A stretch of 64,000 bases of DNA, from assembly GCA_013399875.1 (NCBI GenBank), contig VXAZ01002369.1:951459-1015458 (forward strand), given 5' to 3'. The notes beneath the pieces are model-generated. The model did not search any database. It was not told the DNA's origin and was given only the letters and a program-made list of their open reading frames with translations. A program made the position numbers and the translations under genes. Shown here piece after piece: positions 51,396 through 62,871 of this stretch (positions are counted from its first letter, which is position 1; each line of letters starts with the position of its first letter). The DNA comes from Gymnorhina tibicen (taxonomy: Eukaryota > Chordata > Aves > Passeriformes > Artamidae).

Positions 51396-54300
51396 ACCTT
51401 CTTGAGAACACAAATTGCCAAGCATGTGTCATGGGACGATTCCTACCCTCACCAGAAGCCCAGAATCAATTCTTAAAGTAATAGTAGTATAAGTTCTGCT
51501 TCACACCAGAGAAGAGTCAGTAAACAAAAGTTTGAACTGTTTCAAGTGAGCCTGAAAGATGCTTATTCACCAGAGTTTGAATCTGTTGCAAACGGCTCAT
51601 TTAATTCAACCTCAGAGGCATTTGCTCTCCACTTTTCAACCTCAGAAAGCAGTAACCCAGCTATGGAGGTTAGATGCAGTATCACCAGTTCAGATCAAAA
51701 AGATGCCAATGAACAGCTGAGACTTAAATTTATACCCAGCACGGTTACACGGACATGAAAACGAACAGTAGATGCAATCAGTTTCAGCTATATCATGTAT
51801 TTTTGTCTGTTCTTAAAGAATTTCAGGGTGAAAAATATTAAAACAAAATCCTGAAATTAAAATCAACCAGGGAAAAATTAATCTAGCTGCCAAGAAGAAC
51901 TGACTCAGGCTCCATGACAAGCACAGATACATATTCAAAATTAACTTTAAAAAAGCTTCTAAATTCAACTAATGTGCCATAAAATGACAAATGCACATAT
52001 TATACGAACCAATTATAACACATTGCAGCAAGCATTAACTACATGCACAGATCTTATGAGCACCCTGGGAGCAGGACAGTGGACTAAATAAAGTCAAGCA
52101 ATCTTGAAATCCACAGACATTACATTTTCCCTTTATCAAAAGGGTGAGAGAGATGTTCAGGGGGTTCTGACTTTTTGTTCTGAATGAGAGAGAAGAAAAT
52201 ACAGCAGATACTTGGAGTATCTTAAGGTTTAGTCTAGATGCAGAATATTTACCAGAAAATTAAAACTACTGAAATCCTGCAATATCTGCTTTTATCAGAG
52301 ACTCACCTATTTCCAGAAAGATGACAACCATTTACAAATCCGTTTCTGCAAGAAAATTATAAAAATCCTTTGAATATGCAATGTTCGGTATTCAATATTT
52401 GCCACCAGCAGACACTGCTGTTAAACAAAATGGGAAGCAGCCTTCAAAGCATCCACATAGAAAAGCGAATCGTAGCCTCCCTGTAAATCCTGCAAAAATA
52501 CATCTCGTTCACTTGTGTGGATCTCTTTATTGCAGTTGACATGGGCTTGCCCAGGGGACTAACTTGTTGTTCCATAAAGATCCTTAAATAGGCACTACTG
52601 ATGAAACATTTAATCCAAACCCTGGTATCAAATGGCTGCTATTGCCAGTGACAGTGATAGAAAAATCTATTTGCCAATTAAATAACTGCATGCAAAGCTA
52701 TGACTGTTTATTATACCTTTTAACATAGTTCAGCTGGTTTGGATCATATCCAGTGAGCTTCATATTTTACAAAAACTGCATTCCCTATAACTCATAAGTA
52801 ACATGCTTTAAAAGCCTTCGTTTTTTAAATACACCTTCTCACTCATGTTGTTATGAAGTGTTTACTTGGGCAAGGGAATACATTTTACACAGAAATGCCA
52901 CTTATATCATTCAACTATACATATATATTCCGTTGGACCTCTCTCTGTTGATAATGAAATTATGATTTATGCTTAGAATATATGACCATATTTTAGTTGT
53001 TGGAAAAAAAGAGCACTTTAAAAACTCGCTGTGTTTACTTTAAATGCTAAGATTGTACAAAAGCTATTCATTTTTTGTAAAACTAAGAGAATACATTTTG
53101 ATCCCATGAGTCTAATAAAACTCTGCATAAACATAACAATAGGGAAAGCTAAGATGAATAGCTGAGATGAACACTTAAGCCTGGACTTCATTCCGGTTGG
53201 ACTTCCACCATGCCAGGAAACAAGAAAACAAGTGAAGGGGCAGTAATTAAAAGGGATTTAAGATTAGTGGCAGCGTTACACCCACATGTGGAACACCACT
53301 AAAACAGGACACAGCACTCAGTTTGACTAGGCTGCAATTTAATAAAGTACATAAGGGTGTAAGTTGCAGCTCAGAGAAGTCATCTTTGCTGAGAGCAGAT
53401 TAAGTGTATGCTTAACTTGAAATAACCACAGCTTAACATGTGCTTTGTGTCAAGCATGAATATACATCTTTGGGACAAAGACTGTATTTTTATTTCAATT
53501 TAGTATGAGGATCAAAAGATATTAAATTATGCTAATATATAAAGCAGTATTGAATAACAATGGGACACAAATACTGGAAATGGTAAAACATATATCTGAA
53601 ATTAATCTCTTTCCATAAGCAGGAAAAAAGACAGACTAAGGTGAGTTTTTCTTTCTCTTAATCACAGGAAAGTTAGGGTTTTTTCCCTTGATCTTAAAAA
53701 CTTACCAGGTGTAAGTTAGTATCTTACTCCTCTTCCCCAATGCCATAAATTTAGTATAAACCAAGTAAAAAAATATACTTAGTGCTTCAGAACGAACACT
53801 GATTCTTCCACATTTTGTATTAAGATTTCATTTACTGCTTGCTATGCCATTTTAAACTTTGTAACTATCTTGTCAGGATAAATTGTAGCTTTTACTGTAC
53901 CAATGTCTGGAGAAAATGTTTCCATCTTACTTTATCAGATTATTGAAACAATGTATTATAATTTATGGATAGCGCTATTTCCATTTTCACATTTAAGCCT
54001 TATTCAAGGAAATTATTTATGAATTTTAGTAACTCTTTTAAAGTACATAGGCTGAAATCGTTAGGAATCAGTAGGAAGATTCACTGAAGACTTTTGTGAG
54101 GTAAATAAACTGATTTAAGTGTGCTGCTCTATCACAGCTTCATGAGAACACAAACTGTAGCATTATCTTTGACTACACTAAATTTAGCCTCCAAAGTAAA
54201 AAAACCCCAACTGTTCATCTAGTAAATAAAGTTAATGTTGTTATGTCATATTACAATACCTCTCTTCCTATAGTTATGGCTATTTATATGGGAAAAAGTC

Positions 54301-55037
54301 CAGACTGCCAGTGCTTAAAAACTGCATTTAAGCCTCTTTACTTCCTTGATTTCTCCCTGCTGGGCAGAAATTTTTCATCGCAAAAATACCTCCTGTAACT
54401 CCATATCCAACTCGGTTATACTCAAATCCAAGTGCAATTACTTTGTTTTACAAACACCTTCGGAGCAGTCACAACTGGAACCCATTAGGTTTGCATCCGA
54501 GCGGCACATTTTTGTGAAGGATACAAGAAGACAGCAGGACCTGCAGAAGCACCGAGACCCCAGTCCTGAAAACATGGGGGTTTGGGCTTCACAGCACGCA
54601 GGTTGAGTGCCACCTCTGAGGAGGAGCTCTCAGGTGCTTCCTCACCTGCACTGGACCACAGCCAGAATGCAGGAAAGAAACTATTCCTAAAAAACTGTAA
54701 ATTTTAATTTTTCTTCAATTTTTAGGAGTTTTTTGGTAGTTCTGAACCAGACATTTTTGTGACAAATATTCATCAAAATCTCACCTGACATTTTAGAGTT
54801 TTTAGCACATCTCTTTAGCCAGCTCAGCTCTGACACATTCAGCAAATGCTTTTGGGCATTTGTGGTGCTTTCAAAGTTTCTCTCAGATCCACAGTAGCCA
54901 TCATCAAAACTTTTATTTCATTTTCCTATGATTCTGATCTCTAACATCTACAGTTATAGTTATTTACTAGTGTATAAAATATCTTTAAATGTGTCGAACA
55001 TATCTGAATAAATATACCTCAGTGCATAAACTATTCC

Positions 55038-55054
55038 TTTTTTTTTTTTTTTTT
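55038..55054 (+). repeat. T17 homopolymer
   Basis: Seventeen consecutive T between ctattcc and gatgtatc. No associated element is recognised. Confidence 0.9.
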
Positions 55055-56423
55055 GATGTATCACAATGAATGCATTGGCTTTAACATCTATTCTCTTGAT
55101 CAGTCATTTTGAGGTGGTCCACTTTTGTTTTCCTGACTTTCACAAACATGCTTGCAGCCAGTAAGAGACTCTTCACTATGATTAATGGCCTCCCATTGGG
55201 TATACAGAGAATTTCCCAGCCTGGTTCCCTTGAGAATGCTCCACTACATGGATTTCTACGCAAAGCTAGATTAAAAGAGGAGGAGCAATAGCTATAGTCC
55301 ACCTACCCCACAGCCATCAATTATATACAGTTATAAATCAAAGTTTTCAGCCAGAACAAAGCCCAGTGTGGCAAACAAACAAGGGCGTTCACAGCAAACT
55401 GTTTTGCAGCAGAATAAAACTCTTGATAGAAACAATGGGGCAAGCAAAGCCACTGTCAATATCACTATAAAGTTCCGTTGATTTATTAAGAATTAGACAC
55501 AGTGTATCCAATTACTGCTGAATTAACTTAAACAGAAAGCAGCAAGTGGAAAAATAAGCAAGGAGATGGATTTCTCTTTTGAAAGGAAAAAATTGCGCAA
55601 TTCTATATCATAGTTAATTGAAGACAGTAATGTGAATCATAAAGTATCTGTACTTTAACTCCCTGTATTTGTGTTTCTTGGCTTTTGGTTTTAAGCTCTC
55701 TCTTTCATGAAACACTGGTATGTCTATCTCATCCATATTTCATCTCCGGTCTGTTTGTTTTCCTGGCTATTTCTGCCTCCATGCCATAGATGATTCTGAT
55801 CAGTTTGGATATTTTTAAATACCCTTCACACACAATCTGCTTTCAAACAAGACAGTAGAAAAAAACACTAGGGGACACGGAGACAAAAGACTGTTAGCAT
55901 CGCTCCTCACATGTCTCTTCCCTTCTGGACAACGTGAATTATCTGCAGGGGGTTGGGCTCCCTTTTTTTTCAGACATTTAAAATTCCGTTTTTTGATACA
56001 CAGCAGTTTTTGGAAAGCCAAAGAATACAGTCAAAAATCAGTCAAAATGAAAGTAAGCTCCAGCCAAAAAATTAGTTGATATTTGCTATTGCACCCAGTC
56101 CTCACTGCAGAACATTTCTCACATAGACTTTGTCTCTCTTTGAAGAAACAGATGCTTGTGGAGAGTGCTCACTAATTTTCAGCAAGTGAAAAATTAATTT
56201 TTTACAACTCTGACTAAAGCTGTGCAGCCAAAGGCAAGAGCCTTTAGGATGACTTCACATTCCTGAGAGACAAACCTTGTCTGTCCTACACCACATTTTC
56301 CCCAGTCCTTCCTTGCGCTACAGTCCTCCAGCTTGCAGCAGGCATCGACACCCCAGGTTTGGAGTAAGATGGCGTTTGTGCACCTCCAACCAGGTAGGAT
56401 TGCACATGAAATACAGACTTGTA

Positions 56424-56545
56424 GAATAGAATCACATAGGTTGGAAAAGACCTTTAATATCATTAGGTCCATCACTGCCCAGCACTGCCAAGCCCTCCAC
56501 TAAATCATGTCCCCAAGTGCCACAAATGCACAAGATGTCCAGACC
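56424..56545 (-). mobile_element. CR1 LINE 3' fragment
   Basis: The plus strand reads gaatagaatcacataggttg, then gaaaagacctttaatatcat and tccatcactgcccagcactg, ending near ccaagtgccacaaatgcaca. These are the reverse complement of an avian CR1 3' end. The similarity fades at about 56545. A 152-codon minus-strand frame crosses this element (56432-56890) and is not considered a gene. Confidence 0.85.
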
Positions 56546-56914
56546 TACATTAATGCACACACAAGCTCTTGTTTTCTCTGCAAAGCTCTCTTCAAAGAGG
56601 CCCCACACATCCAGAATGGTGTACAGGCACCATCCACTATGGGTTGAAGGATTCCTATGGGCCATGCAGAAACAGACTCCCAAGACACCCAGCCCCATGA
56701 CTGACAGACAGCAAGCAATGCCAGAGTCTGTCTGCCAATCCATTCCTTCACACGAAAAGAGCCTTCCAAGGCAGAATTCTTGAAAAATCCAGAAAAACGC
56801 TGTGGTGGGAGCCTTATTCTGCGTGTTGGGAGATAGGGAAGGCTGATGACTATGGCGAGGTAGATGTTCTATGTTACTCATGCAACACACAACATATCAG
56901 AGAGCTCAACACAA

Positions 56915-57240
56915 CACCGTGCAGAAAGGTAAGATTGGACTGCAAGAGGTCACCTCATCCCAGGACAGGATAAACTACATCAGCATTGTTCCTGACAGAC
57001 ATGTTTTTAAATACTTCTAGTGATGGGAAGTTCATAATCTCCTATAGTAGTCTTCTCCAGAGCTTTATTACCTATACCATCTGAAGGGTTTTCTGGTCCT
57101 TCTCTCATTACTTTCTTTAGTCTTCAAATTATTCCAGCTCTAGTTATTCCTGTCTTTGCAGCGCAGCCATGTAGACCAGTCCCTAGTGCTGGTACCTCTC
57201 ACAAAAGCAGCTCCAAGGCATGATGCACACTAAGGTAAGT
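56915..57240 (-). mobile_element. Older CR1-type LINE fragment
   Basis: Blocks such as CCTGACAGACATGTTTTTAA, TACTTCTAGTGATGGGAAGT, CTCCAGAGCTTTATTACC and TCTGGTCCTTCTCTCATTAC follow the order of the CR1 3' region (dispersed dimer loss, aacctccagtgatggagatt, ttccagtgcttcaccacc) in reverse-complement orientation, but with many substitutions. I infer an older CR1 subfamily than the neighbouring copies. Exact limits are approximate. Confidence 0.6.
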
Positions 57241-57410
57241 ATAACACAGTCTGTAAATACCCTAAATAAAGCTGTGTGAGAAACATGGACCATCACCTCA
57301 AGGGCCGCTGAGAAATTCCCAGTAAAAACCCAGGACAGTTAAGTGTGCTTAGTAACTTGCAGGTTTTAACATGCAGGTTTTAACACGCATTTAGTTATTG
57401 ACTAAAGAAG

Positions 57411-57442
57411 CTTTTTTTCTTCTTTTTTTTTCTTTTTTCTTT
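57411..57442 (+). repeat. Polypyrimidine tract
   Basis: Thirty-two bases of only C and T (T-runs broken by single C). It follows a 14-bp perfect tandem duplication (tgcaggttttaaca) at 57358-57385. Confidence 0.85.
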
Positions 57443-58440
57443 ATGGTGGCAAACAGAGCGCAGAATTGACATGATGTCTAGAGCTCTAACCCCAGTTCTG
57501 CTGCTGGGTCTATACCACCTAATTCAACACACCTAATAATGAAAGTCTACATCCTTCAGCAACCAAGTAAAATTGCAGATCAGTTTCTACAAAAACAGGA
57601 CCAATTACTACATACTTGAAATTTTTTTTGTCTCCTAAGTGCGTCCATTCTTGATAGACCTTCTCAGTTTTCTTATCCGATCATAACTTTTCCATCAGAC
57701 TCCCATGCTTGCAGGCATGCATTGCTTAACATTTGTGAGCATGAAAAAAAAAAAATCACCATTCATCCTCAGGTTTTCTTCCAGATTTCTGAATCTCGAG
57801 AAGAAGAAAAAGATGCTCATACAATAGTTTTTTTAAAGTTACTCTTCTAGTGTAAACACAAATTGTCCTTCTGGAAACCTACATAATTTTCCTGGAAGAC
57901 TATCTTCACATAAGAATAACAAAATTTGGTATCCACAGGCTTATGACCCACACATGCACATTACTAGGCCTCTCTTCCTATGTATTTCCACACTAATAAA
58001 AGAGACATTTGCCAAAATACATAAAAGCACACAAGAATTCCATTAAGGAATTCCACAGTCAAGAGTCACAGCCACTCACAAATGACAATCTACAATGACA
58101 GCTTAGGAGGTGCACAAGTACATTCTCCATTTAGGTTAAAAAGATCCAGTTAGTAGATTTCAAATTTTCAAGGAAACATGAGATAGAAAGTGAAAAATGC
58201 AAACAAAAATGCTAATGTTTCAACTTTTAAGATGATACATCACACACATCCAACTCCCTTTAAATCAATTTTATGTCTAAATTACACAAAGCTGTTGGTA
58301 GAGGTAAAATTATGCTGTTTTGAAGAAGACATCAGTAACAGGTATGATTTAACACACTTAAAAGTAGCTTAAGAACTACATGTACTACTGCTGAATTTCT
58401 CCCTTTCTCACAAACTTCTCCATCCCTGTATCATCTGAGA

Positions 58441-58453
58441 CACACACACACAC
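58441..58453 (+). repeat. Short (CA)n microsatellite
   Basis: Six to seven CA units between tctgaga and ctattg. Similar short CA runs occur near 4160, 10880 and 11855. Confidence 0.85.
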
Positions 58454-61400
58454 CTATTGTATCTTGTGCTTTTGAAAAAATGTTCCTTAAGGGAAAGGGC
58501 AGTATAGAATTTTGCATGTAGAAAATCTAGTCCAACCCAAACGAGGTCCAAGCTGGCAGAAGCTGCTTCTGATACATGCTAAATATTAAAAATAGAAACT
58601 AACAGTGCTTTCACAGGTCCGTGATGGTATTTGTGTGTCTAAAATTAAACACGAGGTCTATTGATCCACACCTAGTTTTCAGTGTTGGGCAAATTCGAAG
58701 TGGAAGAAGAGAACGATGACCTTGACACAAATGTGATTGGGAAAACCAACTGGATGGGAGGAAAATTTGTGTTTTCCAAAAAAGCTGAATGTGTAATCCT
58801 CCGAACAGACTTGTGGTTAGGTGTAAGAACATCAACTGAAGTGTGACATCGGCCAATTACCTCATTTCTTTAAGACTCATCCTGCAGCCTCTCCAATAGG
58901 AGGGAAACCCTTCATCATCCTGGTTAGATGTTCAGTGCAGGAGCTCCAGGAAGAAGCCTGACATAGCAGATATGGAAAGTTTAAGTTTATTCCTTTCACT
59001 GAGTAGCTACAACAACAGGATTTGACTTGTAAGGACAGAAAGTGGACAGACACACCTAATTTGTTATTGAAAATTACAGTCATATTTTGATTACTTTTAT
59101 TTGCAAATTATTCTGGAAAAGAAACCAAAGCACATACCTAATCCTAGTAACAACAGGCTCAAGGTCAGGCAGAAGAATATAATTATCTTCATAATAAATG
59201 GAGGCAATATGAAAGACACAGTTCTCTGTATGAACTTTGTGAATGGATGAGTACATCTTAAAAGACCAGATGGAGAGAAACCTTCCTTTCACTCACTATA
59301 TGAAGTTATGCCTGAACCTTATGATATTAAGGTAAGCACTATTTGTACATGCAAAATTACTTTTTGAAGGGGTCACAAATTCAAACACAGCACCTCAGCC
59401 TAGCCCGAAAGCATTCCTTTTTTTATTACTCCTTTTTAAATGTTCATTTCATACACATTTACCACAGCTCATTTCAGCTGAACAGAACCCCCATGTTTGT
59501 GATTTTTGCCTACAAGAATATTAAATTTCTGCACATCTGTCTTCTCTCTAGGGGTTTCTCTAGGGAATATAATAGTCTATTTGTTTTTCTATTGATCTTG
59601 TATCTAAATACTGTTTTCTCCTTTCAGAAAAAAAGAGAGCTGCCAAAGAATCAGTAGTGTCACTGTGAAAATGTTTTTCTTAGCTGGATGAAATGATGGC
59701 AGAGCAAGATTGGGAAAAAATATTTTTCAAATCTGTTTTAATAAGCGTACTTCCAGATAGGGATATGCTAGATACTGGTCTAGGCATGCCCCAAGCCTAT
59801 GATCCATCTTTCATCCTTTTTACCAATTTCAGACTGACAGCTAAATTAGCTCATGGAAAAGGCTCCCGTAGGCAGTAACCAATAACCTGCCATCCAAGGT
59901 AAGTTGCAACAGTGAGAGGCATAGTAAAAAAATGGAGATAGAAAGCTGAATTTACATCAGTCGATAAGAAAAAAAAACGAGGACACAAAAAGGATCAAAT
60001 TCTAAAAAAAAAAAATTAAATAAGTCATGCTGGAAAGAGAAATAGAAATTGTGATTTAATGCCATGATAAGCAATAGGCACAGACTGACCTCTTAAGACA
60101 TAACTAGCTGGTCTTTGAGTTTCTGTAGTTAGTAAAACCAGTAAGTTTACAAATATACAACTGCAAATGGAAGAGCTCTCTCTTCCTATAATATTTAGGC
60201 TTACTACCACCTAGTTTCTGAGATGTGTTCACCGGGAGACAATAGCACGTCATAAAAGGCAAGATATCAACAATCTTTTGAAAGACAAAGCTCATTTTCT
60301 TCTCAGGCAAAATAAAATCCTCAGCATGGGAGAGTTCACATTACAGTGCTAATAGTGCACATGTGCTGAATTATTTAAAAAATAATAAAGATAGGAGGAA
60401 TGACACATCCGCCGGTTCACTGACAAAGCAGGCAGTTTAATATTTGCACAGCATCTAGATGACCAAGTAACTTGAGCTTATTGAATCTGATGCTTAACAT
60501 AGATTTCTGCATGAAAAATAATTTCTGCAAACACTTAGAATAAACTCTTTCTGAAACGGGCTTAGTTATATCTGAACTTTTATTTTATACTTGCATTTTT
60601 TGTCATTTTTTTTCCATCAGACTCTATGATAGGCAAATCGCAGTTTAAAACCAATGACTTCAGTGCAGTTAGTGATTTTTTTCATGGCAGCAATTTCCCT
60701 TAATGTTATTTATGGTACAATATAACATTAGAAATTATAATTAAAATTATGGTTTCAAAATAAGGTGCAGTACTCTGTTAAGCACTGTTAACGAAGTTTC
60801 TTCTGTTTCATTCATATGGATAGATAGATAGATCAGAATTTCATCAGACAATCCCAAAATGTTAACAGAGATAGTTGCAAAAAATCCCTTTTTGGTTAGT
60901 GGGATGCCACAAAACATGACAAACCCATTTTGTTGCTCACTGCAGCTGTGTGTCTGCATTTGAAAAGCATGCTTAAATTAAAGATACAAAGAAATGCCTG
61001 GGGTTTCATTGCATTGCAAATGTAAAGAAAGACTGATTTTCTTCAAAGGAGGTTGATAATAACCTACAAACAGCAGGTATTTTCTGCTACCAGCATGAAG
61101 CTGGCATGTCATGGCTAGTACATCTTTAATCATAATAATGAGTTCTGTGGTAATCATGATAAAATATGTTTTAACTGACAATGTTTTTACCTGCCATTGC
61201 TGCCCTATACTGAGAATTAGCCAACTTCTTTTCTTTTTGAGCTTCTCTAGCTTTAGCAGCACATCTCATTGAGGCAGCTGTACCATTAGCTGGGTTACTA
61301 CTTTAAAAGGTTTGCTAGTTGTCAATATTTAACTCTTAAATATCAGTTTAACTATTGTGAAATTCAACTGACTGCTCAGAACAAGGAACACACATAAAAA

Positions 61401-61514
61401 TAACAGAATGGTCTGGACAAATAAGGGAAATTGCCATTTCTTTTCCTCCAACAAGCAAGCATTTTTCTAACTTCTTCCTCTAAGAAAATAATTTTTTTTT
61501 CTGCCACAGTTAAT

Positions 61515-61920
61515 TCATAGAACCATAGACTGGTTTGGATTGGAATGGACCTTAAGGATCATCTAATTCCAACAGCCCTGCCATGGGCAGGGACACCTTT
61601 ACTAGACCAGGTTGCTCAAAGACCCATCCAACCTGGCCTTGAACACTTCCAGGCAACCACAGCTTTTCTGGGCAACCTGTTCCAGAGCCTCACCACCCTC
61701 ACAGTAAATAATTTCTTCCTAATATCTAATTTAAACTTAACCTCATTCAGTTTAAAGTCACCACCCCTTGTCCTGTCACCACACATCCTTGTAAAAAATC
61801 CCTCTGCCATTCTCTTGTAGCTCCCTTTAGGTACTGAAAGGTCACAACAAGGTTACCCCAGAAATTCTCCTTTAAGTTCCCATTTTCTCTTATCTGCATT
61901 TTCTCTAAGATGTTTCCCAT
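61515..61920 (-). mobile_element. CR1 LINE 3' tail with remnant of the reverse transcriptase C-terminus
   Basis: The plus strand starts tagaaccatagactggtttgg, the reverse complement of the avian CR1 3' end with its ATTCTATG-type terminal repeat. It continues through cagggacacctttactagac, CATCCAACCTGGCCTTGAAC and GGGCAACCTGTTCCAGAGCC, all standard CR1 blocks. On the minus strand, 61810-61616 is open and reads LDIRKKLFTVRVVRLWNRLP followed by RKAVVAWK. From memory, this is the conserved C-terminal end of CR1 ORF2 (RLDIRKKFFT-type followed by WNRLP). As is usual for CR1 it is severely 5'-truncated, and no endonuclease or catalytic RT domain is present. Confidence 0.93.
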
Positions 61921-62164
61921 GTAAAACTAACATATTTCTCTTGTCTGGTGGGAAAAAAAAATCAGACCCATAGCAGGACTCTCTCTTGTCCTAGACCATC
62001 AACTTCACAAAAGGGCCAGTTACCCTCCCCTCCAGCAAGCACCCCATCCCTCTCAACCCAGCTACTGAGAGCCTCAACTTTTGCAACTCCAAACTGCAAG
62101 TAGGAACACAGTAGTTTACTATAAGGGGACATCAGCTTCCAGACTACTCCAGAAAACCTGATTC

Positions 62165-62320
62165 TCCTTGAAATGTTGTGGATGCCCTGTCCCTGAAAGT
62201 ATTCAAGGCCAGGCTGAACAGGGCCCTGAGCAAACGGATCTAGTGAGTGAAATCCCTATAGCAGGGGGGTTGGAACGAGGTATCTTTAAGGTTCCTTCCA
62301 ACCCAAACCATTCCATGAAA
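62165..62320 (+). mobile_element. CR1 LINE 3' tail, plus orientation
   Basis: CR1 landmarks read on the plus strand: CTGAAAGTATTCAAGGCCAG, GCTGAACAGGGCCCTGAGCA, GCAGGGGGGTTGGAACGAGG, TTTAAGGTTCCTTCCAACCC and AACCATTCCATGAAAT, the last being the degraded terminal ATTCTATG motif. Only about 155 bp remains, a short 5' truncation. It lies about 245 bp from the oppositely oriented CR1 tail at 61515-61920, so the two face head to head. Confidence 0.9.
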
Positions 62321-62806
62321 TGTCACCTTCATTTAAGACAAAAATGAATCCATTAAAGAAGCCTTCTGCCTTTTTTAATTAAAGAAAAAAGTTAACAGCA
62401 TCATCAGAAAAACATCACTGAAATTCCACAAAAAAAAATACGGAAGGAAAGCTAGAGAGAAGTAATTAAAGCTTTTTTCAAAGCACAACAAAAGCTGCCC
62501 AGTGAAACATCCTGAACTGCAGAACATCCAGCATTAAAAGCTAAAACCAAAAATAAACTTGATATCTAGTAAGTCTAATAAACTTTCCCGAGGTCTACAA
62601 TAAACAAACAAACAGGTGGCTATGAATAAATGCAACCTCTTCCACCAGGCTTGTAGAGGATTGCTTGGAAGGGAAATCAGTAGAGCTCTTCTATGCAAAC
62701 CTAAAACAGCTTTGAGTGCTGGGGATGAGCCCAGCATGGGCACTGAGCCTCACGCAGCCCAAATATCTGCTCCACAGCCCATTTCAAAAGCCTGTGCCAG
62801 ACCTCA

Positions 62807-62871
62807 GGTACTGGGTTCGGCCAGGACAGAGTAAATTTTCTGGGACAGAGTTAATTTTTTAAACCACAACA
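62807..62871 (+). mobile_element. Collapsed LTR remnant, termini fused with central deletion
   Basis: A 5' LTR end (CTGGGTTCGGCCAGGACAGA) is followed after about 25 bp by a partial repeat of the same motif (TGGGACAGAGTTAATTTT) and then directly by the 3' LTR end TTAAACCACAACA. A normal copy has over 500 bp between these ends. Flanking 5-mers cctca (62802-62806) and gctca (62872-62876) differ at one base and fit a target-site duplication. The short size points to a large internal deletion after insertion. Confidence 0.65.

Larger units (their letters stand above)
41445..56423. other. Long non-coding stretch with simple repeats only
   Basis: Apart from the A-rich tract at 42.7 kb, the AT microsatellite at 51.3 kb and T17 at 55.0 kb, no transposon or gene is recognised in 15 kb. 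The part around 52.5-54.5 kb is notably AT-rich. It would be the place to look by alignment for conserved regulatory elements or the missing RARB leader exon. Confidence 0.6.
57241..61514. other. Non-coding stretch, nothing firmly recognised
   Basis: Contains the polypyrimidine tract at 57.4 kb, a (CA)n at 58.4 kb and a short GATA run near 60819-60833. Open frames are short and lack recognisable domains. Confidence 0.6.

Noticed and set aside
56432..56890. 152-codon minus-strand frame
   Set aside because: It overlaps a CR1 3' fragment in the repeat's non-coding tail, and the remainder has no homology I recognise.
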